From assembly GCA_015057625.1 (NCBI GenBank), contig SVDZ01000004.1, positions 62,001 to 126,000 on the forward strand: 64,000 bases of DNA, read 5' to 3'. Below are positions 27,271 to 36,700 of the stretch, piece by piece (the stretch's first letter is position 1; every line of letters begins with the position of its first letter). A program made the translations under genes and the position numbers. Under the pieces are notes generated by a model, which was not told the origin of the DNA, did no database searches, and saw nothing but the letters and a program-made list of their open reading frames with translations. Source of the stretch: Lachnospiraceae bacterium (GTDB taxonomy: Bacteria > Bacillota > Clostridia > Lachnospirales > Lachnospiraceae).

Positions 27271-27783
27271 TTATTTTTTATTCAGCAACAAATCCAACTT
27301 TTTCAAATACTCCTTTGCTTCTTCTCTGGAATGAAAAATAATGATTTCTTTCTCTACATTCTTCGCAAGTATTTCCAACACCTTTGGTCTGCTTTCGACA
27401 TTATAGTTTTTCACCCAATTTAGAAACTCTTCATCCATCTCGTCTGATTTCTCAATCCAAGGCATATCACTTCGCTTTTTTCCTCGTCTGCTCATTATTC
27501 CTTCAATACAAACTTCCACCGGATAGTCTAGAAAGAAAATCGTATCACACTTTTCAATACGCATATCCATTGTGGATTCGTAGTTTCCATCAATAATCCA
27601 ACAATCTTTATCCAACACTTCATTCAAGTTTCTTAAAAAAATCTCTTTTGGAACCTTTGTTTTATCTTCATTCCAATACATCATGTCCAGATGATATAAC
27701 GGAATCCCTGTAGCACTATGTAAAGCCTTAGAGAACGTGCTTTTTCCACTACCAGGACATCCAATTACTATAATTCGATTCAT
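27271..27783 (-). CDS. FlaR/adenylate-kinase-like P-loop kinase
   Basis: About 170 residues: Walker A IVIGCPGSGKSTFSKAL, then PLYHLDMMYWNEDKTKVPKE and WIIDGNYESTMDMRIEKCDT. These are the hallmarks of the family often named DNA topology modulation protein (FlaR), which resembles adenylate kinase. The start at ATG 27783 has GGAG 6 bases upstream. Substrate unknown. It lies just downstream of the HIT gene. Confidence 0.82.
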   Translation of the reverse strand: MNRIIVIGCPGSGKSTFSKALHSATGIPLYHLDMMYWNEDKTKVPKEIFLRNLNEVLDKDCWIIDGNYESTMDMRIEKCDTIFFLDYPVEVCIEGIMSRRGKKRSDMPWIEKSDEMDEEFLNWVKNYNVESRPKVLEILAKNVEKEIIIFHSREEAKEYLKKLDLLLNKK

Positions 27784-27803
27784 ATGGCACTCCACATTTT
27801 TTA

Positions 27804-28265
27804 CTATAAAAGCTTTTCCAACTCAATTAACAATTTATTTTTCATTTGCTCTAATTCATCGCCTCCAACGCGGCACTCGTCGCTGTACATTTTTTCCATC
27901 GGGTACCACCAAACCGGTCCTTTACCATGATTTCCATAGTTTTCTATATCCCCTTCTACTCTTGGATATAAATGCCAATGAAGATGCGCATCTCCCATTC
28001 CAAGTAATTCATAATTCATTTTTTCCGGTTTAAAGGCATTATAAACCGCCTGCGCTACAATCGTCATTTCCTGCATAAACTTTGTTCTCTCATCCATGTC
28101 CATCTGAAATAACTCAGTATACTTATGGTTCTTATAAAGAAACAGGGCATATCCGTAAAAATGCTGATTGTCTCCTATTACAACATAGCCTGTTTCTAAT
28201 TCTTTAACAAAATATGGATTTTCTCCATTCCTAATCATTTCAATTCTATCGCATATTAAACACAT
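27804..28265 (-). CDS. HIT-family nucleotide hydrolase/transferase
   Basis: 153 residues with the histidine triad MGDAHLHWHLYPRV (His-x-His-x-His) in the C-terminal half and an N-terminal CLICDRIEMI that could bind zinc. HIT proteins act on dinucleoside polyphosphates or nucleotide conjugates. GGAGGAAG precedes the ATG. Substrate unknown. Confidence 0.88.
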   Translation of the reverse strand: MCLICDRIEMIRNGENPYFVKELETGYVVIGDNQHFYGYALFLYKNHKYTELFQMDMDERTKFMQEMTIVAQAVYNAFKPEKMNYELLGMGDAHLHWHLYPRVEGDIENYGNHGKGPVWWYPMEKMYSDECRVGGDELEQMKNKLLIELEKLL

Positions 28266-28296
28266 AATTCTTCCTCCTCATAAGCTATATATTCCT

Positions 28297-28487
28297 TTAT
28301 TTTCTAGGCAATTCTCTGTCTGAATAAACTATTATAACACTATTTTTATCTAATTTCATTATTTCAAACAATCTGTCCTCATCACTAAACCACATATCAG
28401 TATCTATCCGGTCCCCGTTTTTTAGAATCAATACATATGAACCTCTATTTACATATTCTTCTAAGATATAAAAGGGAGCAAGTTTCC
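28297..28487 (-). pseudogene. Unidentified gene fragment without a start
   Basis: An uninterrupted minus-strand frame encodes APFYILEEYVNRGSYVLILK and continues with NGDRIDTDMWFSDEDRLFEI to a TAA at 28297. Composition is protein-like, but no start codon with a ribosome site precedes it and the frame emerges from a hairpin. It is probably the 3' end of a lost gene. I do not recognise the family. Confidence 0.45.
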
Positions 28488-28494
28488 TTGCTCC
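28475..28494. terminator. Hairpin GGAGCAAG-TTTC-CTTGCTCC
   Basis: A perfect 8-bp stem with a 4-nt loop, flanked by AT-rich DNA on both sides, so it could end transcripts of either strand. A near copy (GGAGCAAG...CTGCTCC) is at 26890-26909, close to the AAA_14 remnant. The two may mark ends of related mobile or decayed segments. Confidence 0.55.
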
Positions 28495-28620
28495 TATTTA
28501 TATCTAAATCTCTTTTCTTTGTCTTTTCTGTAAAGCCACACGTCGCATTGTAATGTATGAATACACCCAGCTTCATTTACTGAGTTTTCATCTATCGAAA
28601 ATGATGTTGTGTTAGCTAGG
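28494..28620 (-). pseudogene. C-terminal gene remnant ending in a DVWLYRKD motif, copy 1
   Basis: The minus strand encodes SWNLANTTSFSIDENSVNEA then GCIHTLQCDVWLYRKDKEKR before a TAG. The same DVWLYRKD tail, with about 27 identical bases, occurs at 44888-44920. No start is present. This is the tail of a gene family I cannot name, found twice in the window in decayed form. Confidence 0.5.
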
Positions 28621-28635
28621 TTCCAGCTCATTTCC

Positions 28636-29327
28636 TTATCGACTACAAAAATCTTTTATATCACTTTCAGTTGCACCATTTAATCTCTTTCCATCTATTA
28701 TCTTTAATTTTGGATACCATCCCTTCAAATCAGAAAGACTCTTATCAATACTGCTTGATCCGGATGTACAGAAAGTATGAATTGTAGCATCACTCAAATC
28801 ATATTTTTCCAGATATGTCTGTATAATACGCGGAACTGTTCCCCACCAAATAGGATGTCCCAAATATATAACATCATATTCAGTTGTTGCACTTAGATCG
28901 TTACTGATTTTTGGTCTTGAAGCATCATCGTTCTGTTCCTTATTAGCGCGACAATTATCATCGTTATAATTCAAATCAGCATCTGTATAAGACTGTTCCG
29001 GAACGATCTCAAATATATCAGCATTTGTTTCTTTCGCAATCATCTCGGCAATCACTTTTGTGTTTCCGGTTCCGGAAAAATATACAACTGCTATTTTACC
29101 GCTATCCGGCTTATCATTTTCTGCCTCAGCATCTTTTGATTCTTGTGTAGATTCTGATGTGTTTTCTTCAGATTCTACAATCACACTTTCAGTTTCAGAC
29201 TGTTTTTCATTGCTCTTTTGCGTATCCAAATCTTTCGATGATGGACTACAAGCTGTTAACATAGCAATGATAAAAACAGCAATCGCAAAAATGATAATTT
29301 TTTAATATGTTCAAGATTACTAAACAT
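28636..29327 (-). pseudogene. Flavodoxin-domain lipoprotein, frameshifted in an A6 run of the signal peptide
   Basis: The flavodoxin-like domain (KIAVVYFSGTGNTKVIAEMI ... YLGHPIWWGTVPRI) is intact and reads to 28636. The natural start is ATG 29327, behind AGGAAGGG, giving MFSNLEHIKK. Joining this to the downstream frame needs one base fewer in the A6 run (29298-29303). That yields a lipoprotein signal peptide, IIIFAIAVFIIAMLTACS, with the lipobox LTAC. As written, the protein would have to start at ATG 29262 and lose secretion. The gene ends the MarR/cupin operon. Sequencing error, slippage and true mutation are all possible. Confidence 0.72.
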
Positions 29328-29339
29328 TTCAATCCCTTC

Positions 29340-30110
29340 CTATTTTAATTTTCCATATTCTTCATCACTTACCGGCTCTAACCATTCATTAGAACCATTT
29401 TCTCCGGGAACCTCAATAGCAAGATGGCTAAACCATGAATCAGGCGCTGCTCCATGCCAGTGCTTGACACCTGTTGGAATATTAATACAATCCCCCGGCT
29501 TCATTTCTACTGCAACCTTGCCTTCCTCCTGATAATATCCTCGTCCGGCAACACATACTAATATTTGTCCTCCACCTTTATCTGCATTATGAATATGCCA
29601 ATTATTACGACATCCCGGCTCAAAGGTTACGTTAAAAATGCCCACCTGATTTGTCGATACAGGTGCAAGGAAACTTTTCCCACTAAAGTACTGTGCAAAG
29701 CCATCATTTGGTGCACCAATCGGAAATACCATCTCTTTTGCATGGGCTCTCATAGCCTCGTCTTCATATGGCAAGTCACCTTCATTTAACTCCCATACTT
29801 CTTTTGCAAGATTAAAAACTCCCCATCCCTTAGGCCAGCCTGCATAAAATGCAACATGAGTTATAATTGCAGCAATCTCTTTTTGTGTTACACCATGATT
29901 CTTTGCATTCTGCAAATGATATTTAAGTGATGAATCAATAATGCCTGAAGACATCAATGCAACTACAGTAATAATACTTCTTGTCTTTACATCAATCTCC
30001 TGATTATTCCAATTCTCACCAAATAAAACATCATCATTAAAATGTGCGAACTCCGGTGCAAATTCACCCAACTGATTTCTTCCTGCTGTCTGTACGATTT
30101 TTTTCTCCAT
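29340..30110 (-). CDS. Carboxymuconolactone decarboxylase-like domain fused to a cupin
   Basis: 256 residues. The N-terminal half is a CMD/AhpD-like domain (DVKTRSIITVVALMSSGIID, HLQNAKNHGVTQKEIAAIIT) but lacks an AhpD-type CxxC. The C-terminal half is a cupin with metal ligands in NNWHIHNADKGGGQILVCV and IPTGVKHWHGA. This architecture is common next to flavodoxin and aldo/keto reductase genes in anaerobes, suggesting a redox or quinone-stress role; the reaction is not known. AAAGGAGG precedes the start. Confidence 0.88.
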   Translation of the reverse strand: MEKKIVQTAGRNQLGEFAPEFAHFNDDVLFGENWNNQEIDVKTRSIITVVALMSSGIIDSSLKYHLQNAKNHGVTQKEIAAIITHVAFYAGWPKGWGVFNLAKEVWELNEGDLPYEDEAMRAHAKEMVFPIGAPNDGFAQYFSGKSFLAPVSTNQVGIFNVTFEPGCRNNWHIHNADKGGGQILVCVAGRGYYQEEGKVAVEMKPGDCINIPTGVKHWHGAAPDSWFSHLAIEVPGENGSNEWLEPVSDEEYGKLK

Positions 30111-30193
30111 CTGTTTCCTCCTTTAAATTGAAAATGTGGCTCATAGAGTTCTTCTGACGCTGCTATTTCATCATCAGATAAATTTAAATTCAC
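30111..30193 (-). other. Possible short gene remnant between marR and the cupin gene
   Basis: A GTG at 30193 opens VNLNLSDDEIAASEELYEPH, which resembles the C-terminal tail of aldo/keto reductases, then runs into the cupin gene in another frame. Probably a relic of a lost reductase gene in the operon. Weak evidence. Confidence 0.3.
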
Positions 30194-30198
30194 TGCCT

Positions 30199-30618
30199 TT
30201 ACTCCCCTTTCAGCTTTCTTGCCAATTTTTCTAGTACAATGATTATTTCCCTTTCTTCCCGGTTTAATGATTTGTACACTTCACCTTCTTTTTTATAAAG
30301 TTCAGAAAGAACACTGTTTGCATACTTCTTTCCACTTTCTGTAAGAACAATAGACATCTCTCTTCTTTTTCCCTTAATTGGAACAAGTTCAACATATCCA
30401 TTTTTCTGTATCTCTTTTATGACAGTATTTACTGTTGTTTTAGGCAACTCCCAGTCATTACTTATTTCAATCTGTGTATGAGGATTACCATCATTCAGTG
30501 CATACAGAACCCACAATAAAGCAGATGAAACATTACTCTTCTTTGCAAACTCACCATAAAATGAATCAACATGATAAAGTGCTCTTCCAAAATCATAGAA
30601 AAAACTTCTTGAATTCAT
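30199..30618 (-). CDS. MarR-family transcriptional regulator
   Basis: 139 residues with the winged helix HTQIEISNDWELPKTTVNTV followed by the wing KGKRREMSIVLTESGKKYA. AAAGGAG precedes the ATG. It heads an operon with the CMD-cupin and flavodoxin genes. Two perfect palindromes overlie its promoter (30635-30674), so autorepression relieved by an oxidant or phenolic ligand is the likely mode. It shares only family-level similarity with the MarR at 2501. Confidence 0.92.
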   Translation of the reverse strand: MNSRSFFYDFGRALYHVDSFYGEFAKKSNVSSALLWVLYALNDGNPHTQIEISNDWELPKTTVNTVIKEIQKNGYVELVPIKGKRREMSIVLTESGKKYANSVLSELYKKEGEVYKSLNREEREIIIVLEKLARKLKGE

Positions 30619-30634
30619 ACTACGCTCCTTTTAT

Positions 30635-30682
30635 AATACGATGTCGTATTTTTATAATAGTACGAATTCGTATTTTTGTCAA
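30635..30682 (-). promoter_or_regulatory. Promoter with two MarR operators
   Basis: On the minus strand -35 TTGACA (30677-30682) and -10 TATTAT (30654-30659) are spaced by 17 bp. TACGAATTCGTA (30661-30672) fills the spacer, and AATACGA-TG-TCGTATT (30635-30650) covers the start-site region. Centres are 24 bp apart. Both share TACGA-N2-TCGTA. Binding at either would block RNA polymerase. Confidence 0.85.
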
Positions 30683-30740
30683 TAAAAAAAGCTACTGACT
30701 TTTTTCAAATCGTAATATTCTTCCATTGTACATCTTATTG

Positions 30741-30775
30741 AAAAAAAACCTGGGAGATTAATCCCAGAGTTTTTT
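30741..30775 (-). terminator. Intrinsic terminator overlapping the adhesin stop codon
   Basis: The core stem CTGGGA (30750-30755)/TCCCAG (30762-30767) is flanked by A and T runs that extend pairing. On the minus strand eight T residues follow. The adhesin TAA (30758-30760) lies in the loop, so translation ends inside the hairpin that ends the pilus operon. Confidence 0.85.
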
Positions 30776-33700
30776 CCTTCTTTTACGATATATAGATAAC
30801 ACAACAATAACAGTTGTTGTAATAGAAACTGCTAATGTCGCAATTACTTTATTAGTAATTCCGGTTGCGACAATTGCGTCAAGTGTATTTTTAACAAGTA
30901 GTTTTTTGCTTTCTGTCAATACAAAAGTCTTCGTATCTGTTTCTTCCTCCGGATCATCACCTAATTTGAAACTAGATGTATACTCTCCGCTATCCTCTGT
31001 AACAGTAACACTAACTCCCGGTGGCAGTGCAATATCTACTCTGTCTCTGTGTTTCAAAGTAAATACTCCGCCTGTACGTGACATAAGCGGTTGCTCCACT
31101 CCATTTTTGACCCACACAAAACCTGCACCATCGCCTGCGTCATCTATTGATATAGTGAATGTAAATTCAGTGTCTACATTTGCACCGGTACCGGCGACTT
31201 TCTTCTCAATTGTCAATGTCTCGACATTCGTTAATTCCTTTACATTTGGAACACTGAGTGTATAGATATAACTATCTTCAGTTTCAACCAGATTACCATT
31301 GTAAGAATCACTAATAAGTGATGGCACACCTATAGGTGACACTTTGAATATAATATCTTCATCAAGCTTTGCGTAATTAAACGGTGCCCTTGTCTCCGTA
31401 AGGAAATATACCGAACCTTTTTCACCCGGATTAATAACTCTGTTACTATTTCCACCACAGACATCTACAACACCATTTTCTGTCACCATATCCTCAAACC
31501 CTGTCATAGGATTTTTGTTCTTTACGTATCCACTAATGGAAGTGTTTGCCTGCTTATACAGAGCAAAATGTGCCTCTTCAAGCATAATACTATTGTCTTC
31601 GCCATCCATTTTTTCAATTTTGAAATTGAATGGCTTATTATATATATCAACAAAGGCAGTTATACCATTATTGCCACTCTTTGTGTTTGCCCATTTTCTA
31701 TCTGCGGCATCATTATTGCCCCACGGTGCATGGCCATCCTCATAAAACAAAGATACTGATTCATTTTCATTAATAACAAACTTTACCTTTTTCTGTATAC
31801 CAACAAATCCTTTAGCTGCTATAGTCTGTTGTAATGTGTACGGCTCATTATGTGAGAAATTATACATCATCGTTATTAATCCATCAGAACCCGATGTATA
31901 TTCTCCTATAACCTTACCGGTACTATCTGTCAATTTGAACTTTCCTCCCTTTAGTTTAACATCAGAATCCCACTTAAACAGTCTGAGGGCAATACCTCCG
32001 TTTCTAACATTTGTAATTGTGTCAGTCCTGGTAGTTCCATCAACACTTCCCTGATTAGTTGACACAACATAATCATATGCTTTTTGTGGTGCTTCTCCTT
32101 CAGGGGTTGCAGCTGCTGTTCTAGTTGCTACAACATTTATACTTGATCCATCCTCTATCGGAGTAACAGTTCCATAATTTATTACTGTTCCATCTTCTAA
32201 AATCTCCGGTGATGTATTACTTATGGTAACCTCTTTAACAACATAATCATCAAGGTTTGTTCTCTCAGTTCCATCATCTTTAGTTTTTAGAGTTGTCCAA
32301 AAATAATATGCCGTTGTGGCCGGTGATTTGATTTGTTTTACGGAATCTGCAAGCAATTCTCCATCAACATAAACCGCAGTATAGATAGGTGCATGACCAA
32401 CTGTAAGATCAATATCACTCCATTGCTTTTTAACATTCAGTCCATACCCCTTCTTGTTGTGAACTTCCAACTGTGGATTTTCTTCTGCTCTGACCTTTCC
32501 AACATTGATTGGATTTCCTTCATATTCCCAATATGAAGGGATGTCTTCAACGGTGTAATCATCATTAATCTTACTTCCCATTACTCGCTCAAATCCATCT
32601 AAACCATAACCTACTTTTGTATCCTCGGTAACTTTAAAAATAGTGCCTGCAGGCAATCCCGGAACACATATTGTGTACCCTGCAGGTATCCCCGATATTG
32701 CACCAAAACCTGAGGTAGTAAAAGTCAAATCATCTACTGCAAATCCCGGTAATGTACCTTCTTTTAATTTTTCAATATTTTCATGAGTATATGGCACATA
32801 AGTTTCAGCAAATTTACCACTTGCTGAATCGAAGCGACACATCTTCTTATTAGGAGACAATACATAGTAGCTATGCATATTGGCTAACTGCATATCATCT
32901 GCCCTCACATCAAAAGAAGAAAGATAAAGTCTGAAATTGAATGTTGCAGGATCATCCTTCACTTCGTTATTATTTTCATCTAATAATTTCTTTGTTATAT
33001 ATAAATCTTTGATGACATCTTTGTTTACATAGTTATCAAAAGAAATATTTGGTCTCTTTTCAGCAGAGCCAAGCTCAGATGAATAACTTCTCAAATCACC
33101 TTTTACTTCAATTCTATTTGCGGGTACATTTTCACCATTGATTGTGACATTTCCGTATACAGTACTGTCTACTGCACACTCCACAATCCTATATGTAATT
33201 GTATCGTCCGGGAATGCTATCTCTGCACTCTTTGACGGATTGATAAAATAAATATTATTGTACGCCTCTTCTTCTGTAAATCCGGGTGGCCTGTACTTTC
33301 TTACAAAATTAGCAGGCTGATTAGAATTCTGATAAGTGACCGCTATATAATCATCATCATTGCCAAGCAAATGTTCTTCTCCGGGTTCACCACCTTCACC
33401 TTCAGGTAAAGTATAGTAAATCTGGAATGGGTACTCAACAAAATCAGTATCAATCAACTCAGCACCATCACCACTAATTGACTTAGATACAACAACGTGG
33501 CCCGGTTTTACAGCTGCAATATTAAATCTCATATTCAGATTAGATGCATTACCTCCACGTTCCATATAAAATACTTTCATGGTATGTGTAGAATAGTCCT
33601 TAAAGATATTTTCTCCTTCGGCAAAATATTCAGACATATATTCATTTACCTCTTCATCTGTAGCCCCCGGATGAATGGTTCTGTAATTATCCTCAAAAAC

Positions 33701-36700
33701 CTGTCGCAAAGTTGTATGCTCTAAAGTACCATGAACTTTTGCACCATTTTTATCACAGTAAATATCCCCTGTTCGGAAATTGATAGTTCCCATAACAGCT
33801 GAATGTGTACCACCTAAATCCAATACAAGATTATTATCTACGTAGAACCAAAAGTCATCATCTCCGGTAAACTCGAATACAATGTCATGTCCCCAGGCAT
33901 CCAATCCTGATGGGGTCTGAACAAAGGACGTCTCCATTTCCATTCCAAAATAATAATTTGCTTCCTTTTGTGCTTCTGTCTGAATCAAATGAAGTTTTTC
34001 ATATTTTCTTGGATCATCATCTGACAACACTCCCATGGTTCCATCAGAAGGCGATGTCAGTGATGAATATAGATTCTGTGGATTATTCTCTGAATAAACT
34101 CCCGGCAAAATAGTATCAAACGGGAAAAACTCTCCGTGTTTTAGGGAATATGAAGTTTTGCTTCTATCGTGAGTACCAAGTTCACGATATAAAATAAAAT
34201 CAGTTTCCCCATTTTCCTTTGTATTAAAACTTAATGTACCATCTTCATTCGTCTTCTTTAGTGTGGCAAAATTCTGACAACTGTCAAACTCAAAATATCC
34301 ACTGGACTCGTGTACTTTATCCAAAAAAAGATGATTAACAGGCATTGCATTTTCAAACGCCTTTGCAAAATCTTTGTGAGCAGCATCTGCACGGGTAGCA
34401 TCCGGATAGCCGTTTTCTTTGAGGTATGGACTTAAAAGTCCTCTTGTCAGCTTATCAATTGATGCAGAACCTCCAAGATAATCCCATGTTACATCTGCTC
34501 CATCAGAACTACCATATGCCTTTCCTTCCCTTAAACCAAAATCAACAATCTTCATCTTGATTCCATGTTCGTTATTGTCAACTGTAGGTACCTGATGAAG
34601 TCTGTCACTTAAATTCAACTCTTCTCTCGTTGCAAAATAGAATGGTAGTGAAACAGACTCGGCACAAGGCTCAAGGGCTGTCTTATCAGCATTTGGTCTG
34701 AATCCTATATATGCGTATTTTGTATTATCCCATGCCATAATTTGGCTGTAGAACTCTCCATTTCGTCTTCCCGGCATATTGATTCCGATAGTATCGTCAG
34801 ATAACACTTGGTTTCCGTTCAACTGCGGTGCAAGATATTTTTCAGAATATGGATTATACAACTCGTAATAATAGTTTGGCTCTTTTGTAACTTCATCAAC
34901 GTACTCAATAAACTTCCATTCCATTGAATCGGTACCGTCACCAAGCCAAAGTATCTTACCTCCTGATGCATAACACGGATAGAGGGAACCATCATGATCA
35001 ACTGCGTACATATCATATCTAAGTTCATTTTCATTCCAGATACGCATGTAAATTATTACTTCCTGACCGTTTTTAATGTCTGACACGCCCACGCGATCTG
35101 CCGAGAAAGTAATAAGGTCACTATCATCCAGTTCTGCTCTGTCAAGGCGGTAAAGCCATGTTGAAGGATTAGTTCCATCTTCTGTAACTTCAAATACTCC
35201 CCCACCATTCTCTTCAGTTTTTGGTTGAAACGCAATATAAACTCCGTTAGTTTTTAGTTGTATACAACTTTCGCCAATAATCTTAACATCAAATTTCGAC
35301 GCATTTCCCCTGGATGTCACTGTAGATATTCCGGTACTGTCTGCATACAGATACTTTGTTTCTGACTCTGAAACACTTGATACAAAAAATCTTCCATCTT
35401 CCGGATCAAATGTAAAAGTCCATCTGTCAATTTCGTTGTTCTCGTCTACATACATCACTCTATTATTTCCCTGAGCCGTTATTATAAGCTTTATAAGAGA
35501 ATGTGAATTTCCATCAGCCATCAAGGCATTACCCTTTGTAGTGCCTGTCGTGTAATGGAATAGTCCGTAGGTTTTTCCATCGAGTTGTTCCTCTGCGGTC
35601 GGTGTGGCAGTCGCATCGGCATACTGAATAAAAATACTTGAGTTCACTGTATTCTTATTATCCGTATAATAACGTATTCCTCCACCACTTCCTGAATGCT
35701 GTATCCACTTATTTGCATTATTTAGTTTAATAAAGAAAGATTGTGGATCAGCACCTTCTACTTCATAGATATCAAGTAAATCCGCACTGTCTGATAATTC
35801 AATATTATTTCCATTCTTTGTGTGTAAATACTTCTTTTGTCCATCAACATACGTATACATTTTCAAAGCAGAACCGGATTTTTCAAAATACCAGACAGCT
35901 GCTAATGCAAAAGTATCTACCTCTTCAAGCACACTATTGCTATTGTTAACAAGGACATTCGAAGAAATATATTTTTTTGAATTACCATAATATAATACAA
36001 ACCCGGTATTAATTCCTTTTACAGAAGTAAGTTCATCATCTGAAGTTACAATATCATATGAGAATTCAACAGGAACCTCAACAATCTCATAAACACTAAA
36101 GCCTGTAGCGTAAAAACCTATTTTTCCATCCTCTGAAATAAAATCAGAAATCTTTTCTCTCTCCCCACTATCTCTGATGTGCCATAATTCAAGAGTATTC
36201 TTTTCTTTAATCTTTGGATTAGAAATCTCAACATATATCGGGTTTTGTGTTCCCGGCTGATACTCCTCTTCTCCATCTGTTATCGTAATATCATACGCTG
36301 CAAGAACATCAAGTTCTTTAGTCACGTCAACTGCTTCTGCACATGCGCCTTCCGGCATCATGCCATCTAATTTAATAAACTGTCCTGACTTTTTTCCATT
36401 TGGATATACTTTTAAACTCTGTTTATGCAGATAATTATTCTGTTCATACTCTAAAGGCATAGATGATGAATCATCTATGTTTTTCTTTTTGACTACGGCA
36501 AATACACCTAATCTGTTAGTGTCAAATCGGACTCTATCGCTCTCCAATGAAAAATCTGTTATCTGCCTTCTTTCCCCGTCATCAAAAATATTCCAAAGTT
36601 CTATCTCGTTACAATCTATAAAAAGCGGATTACTTATCTCAACAGAAATATAGCTCTCCTCATCAATTTTATATTCTTCTTCGTTTACTGAAACTGAAAT

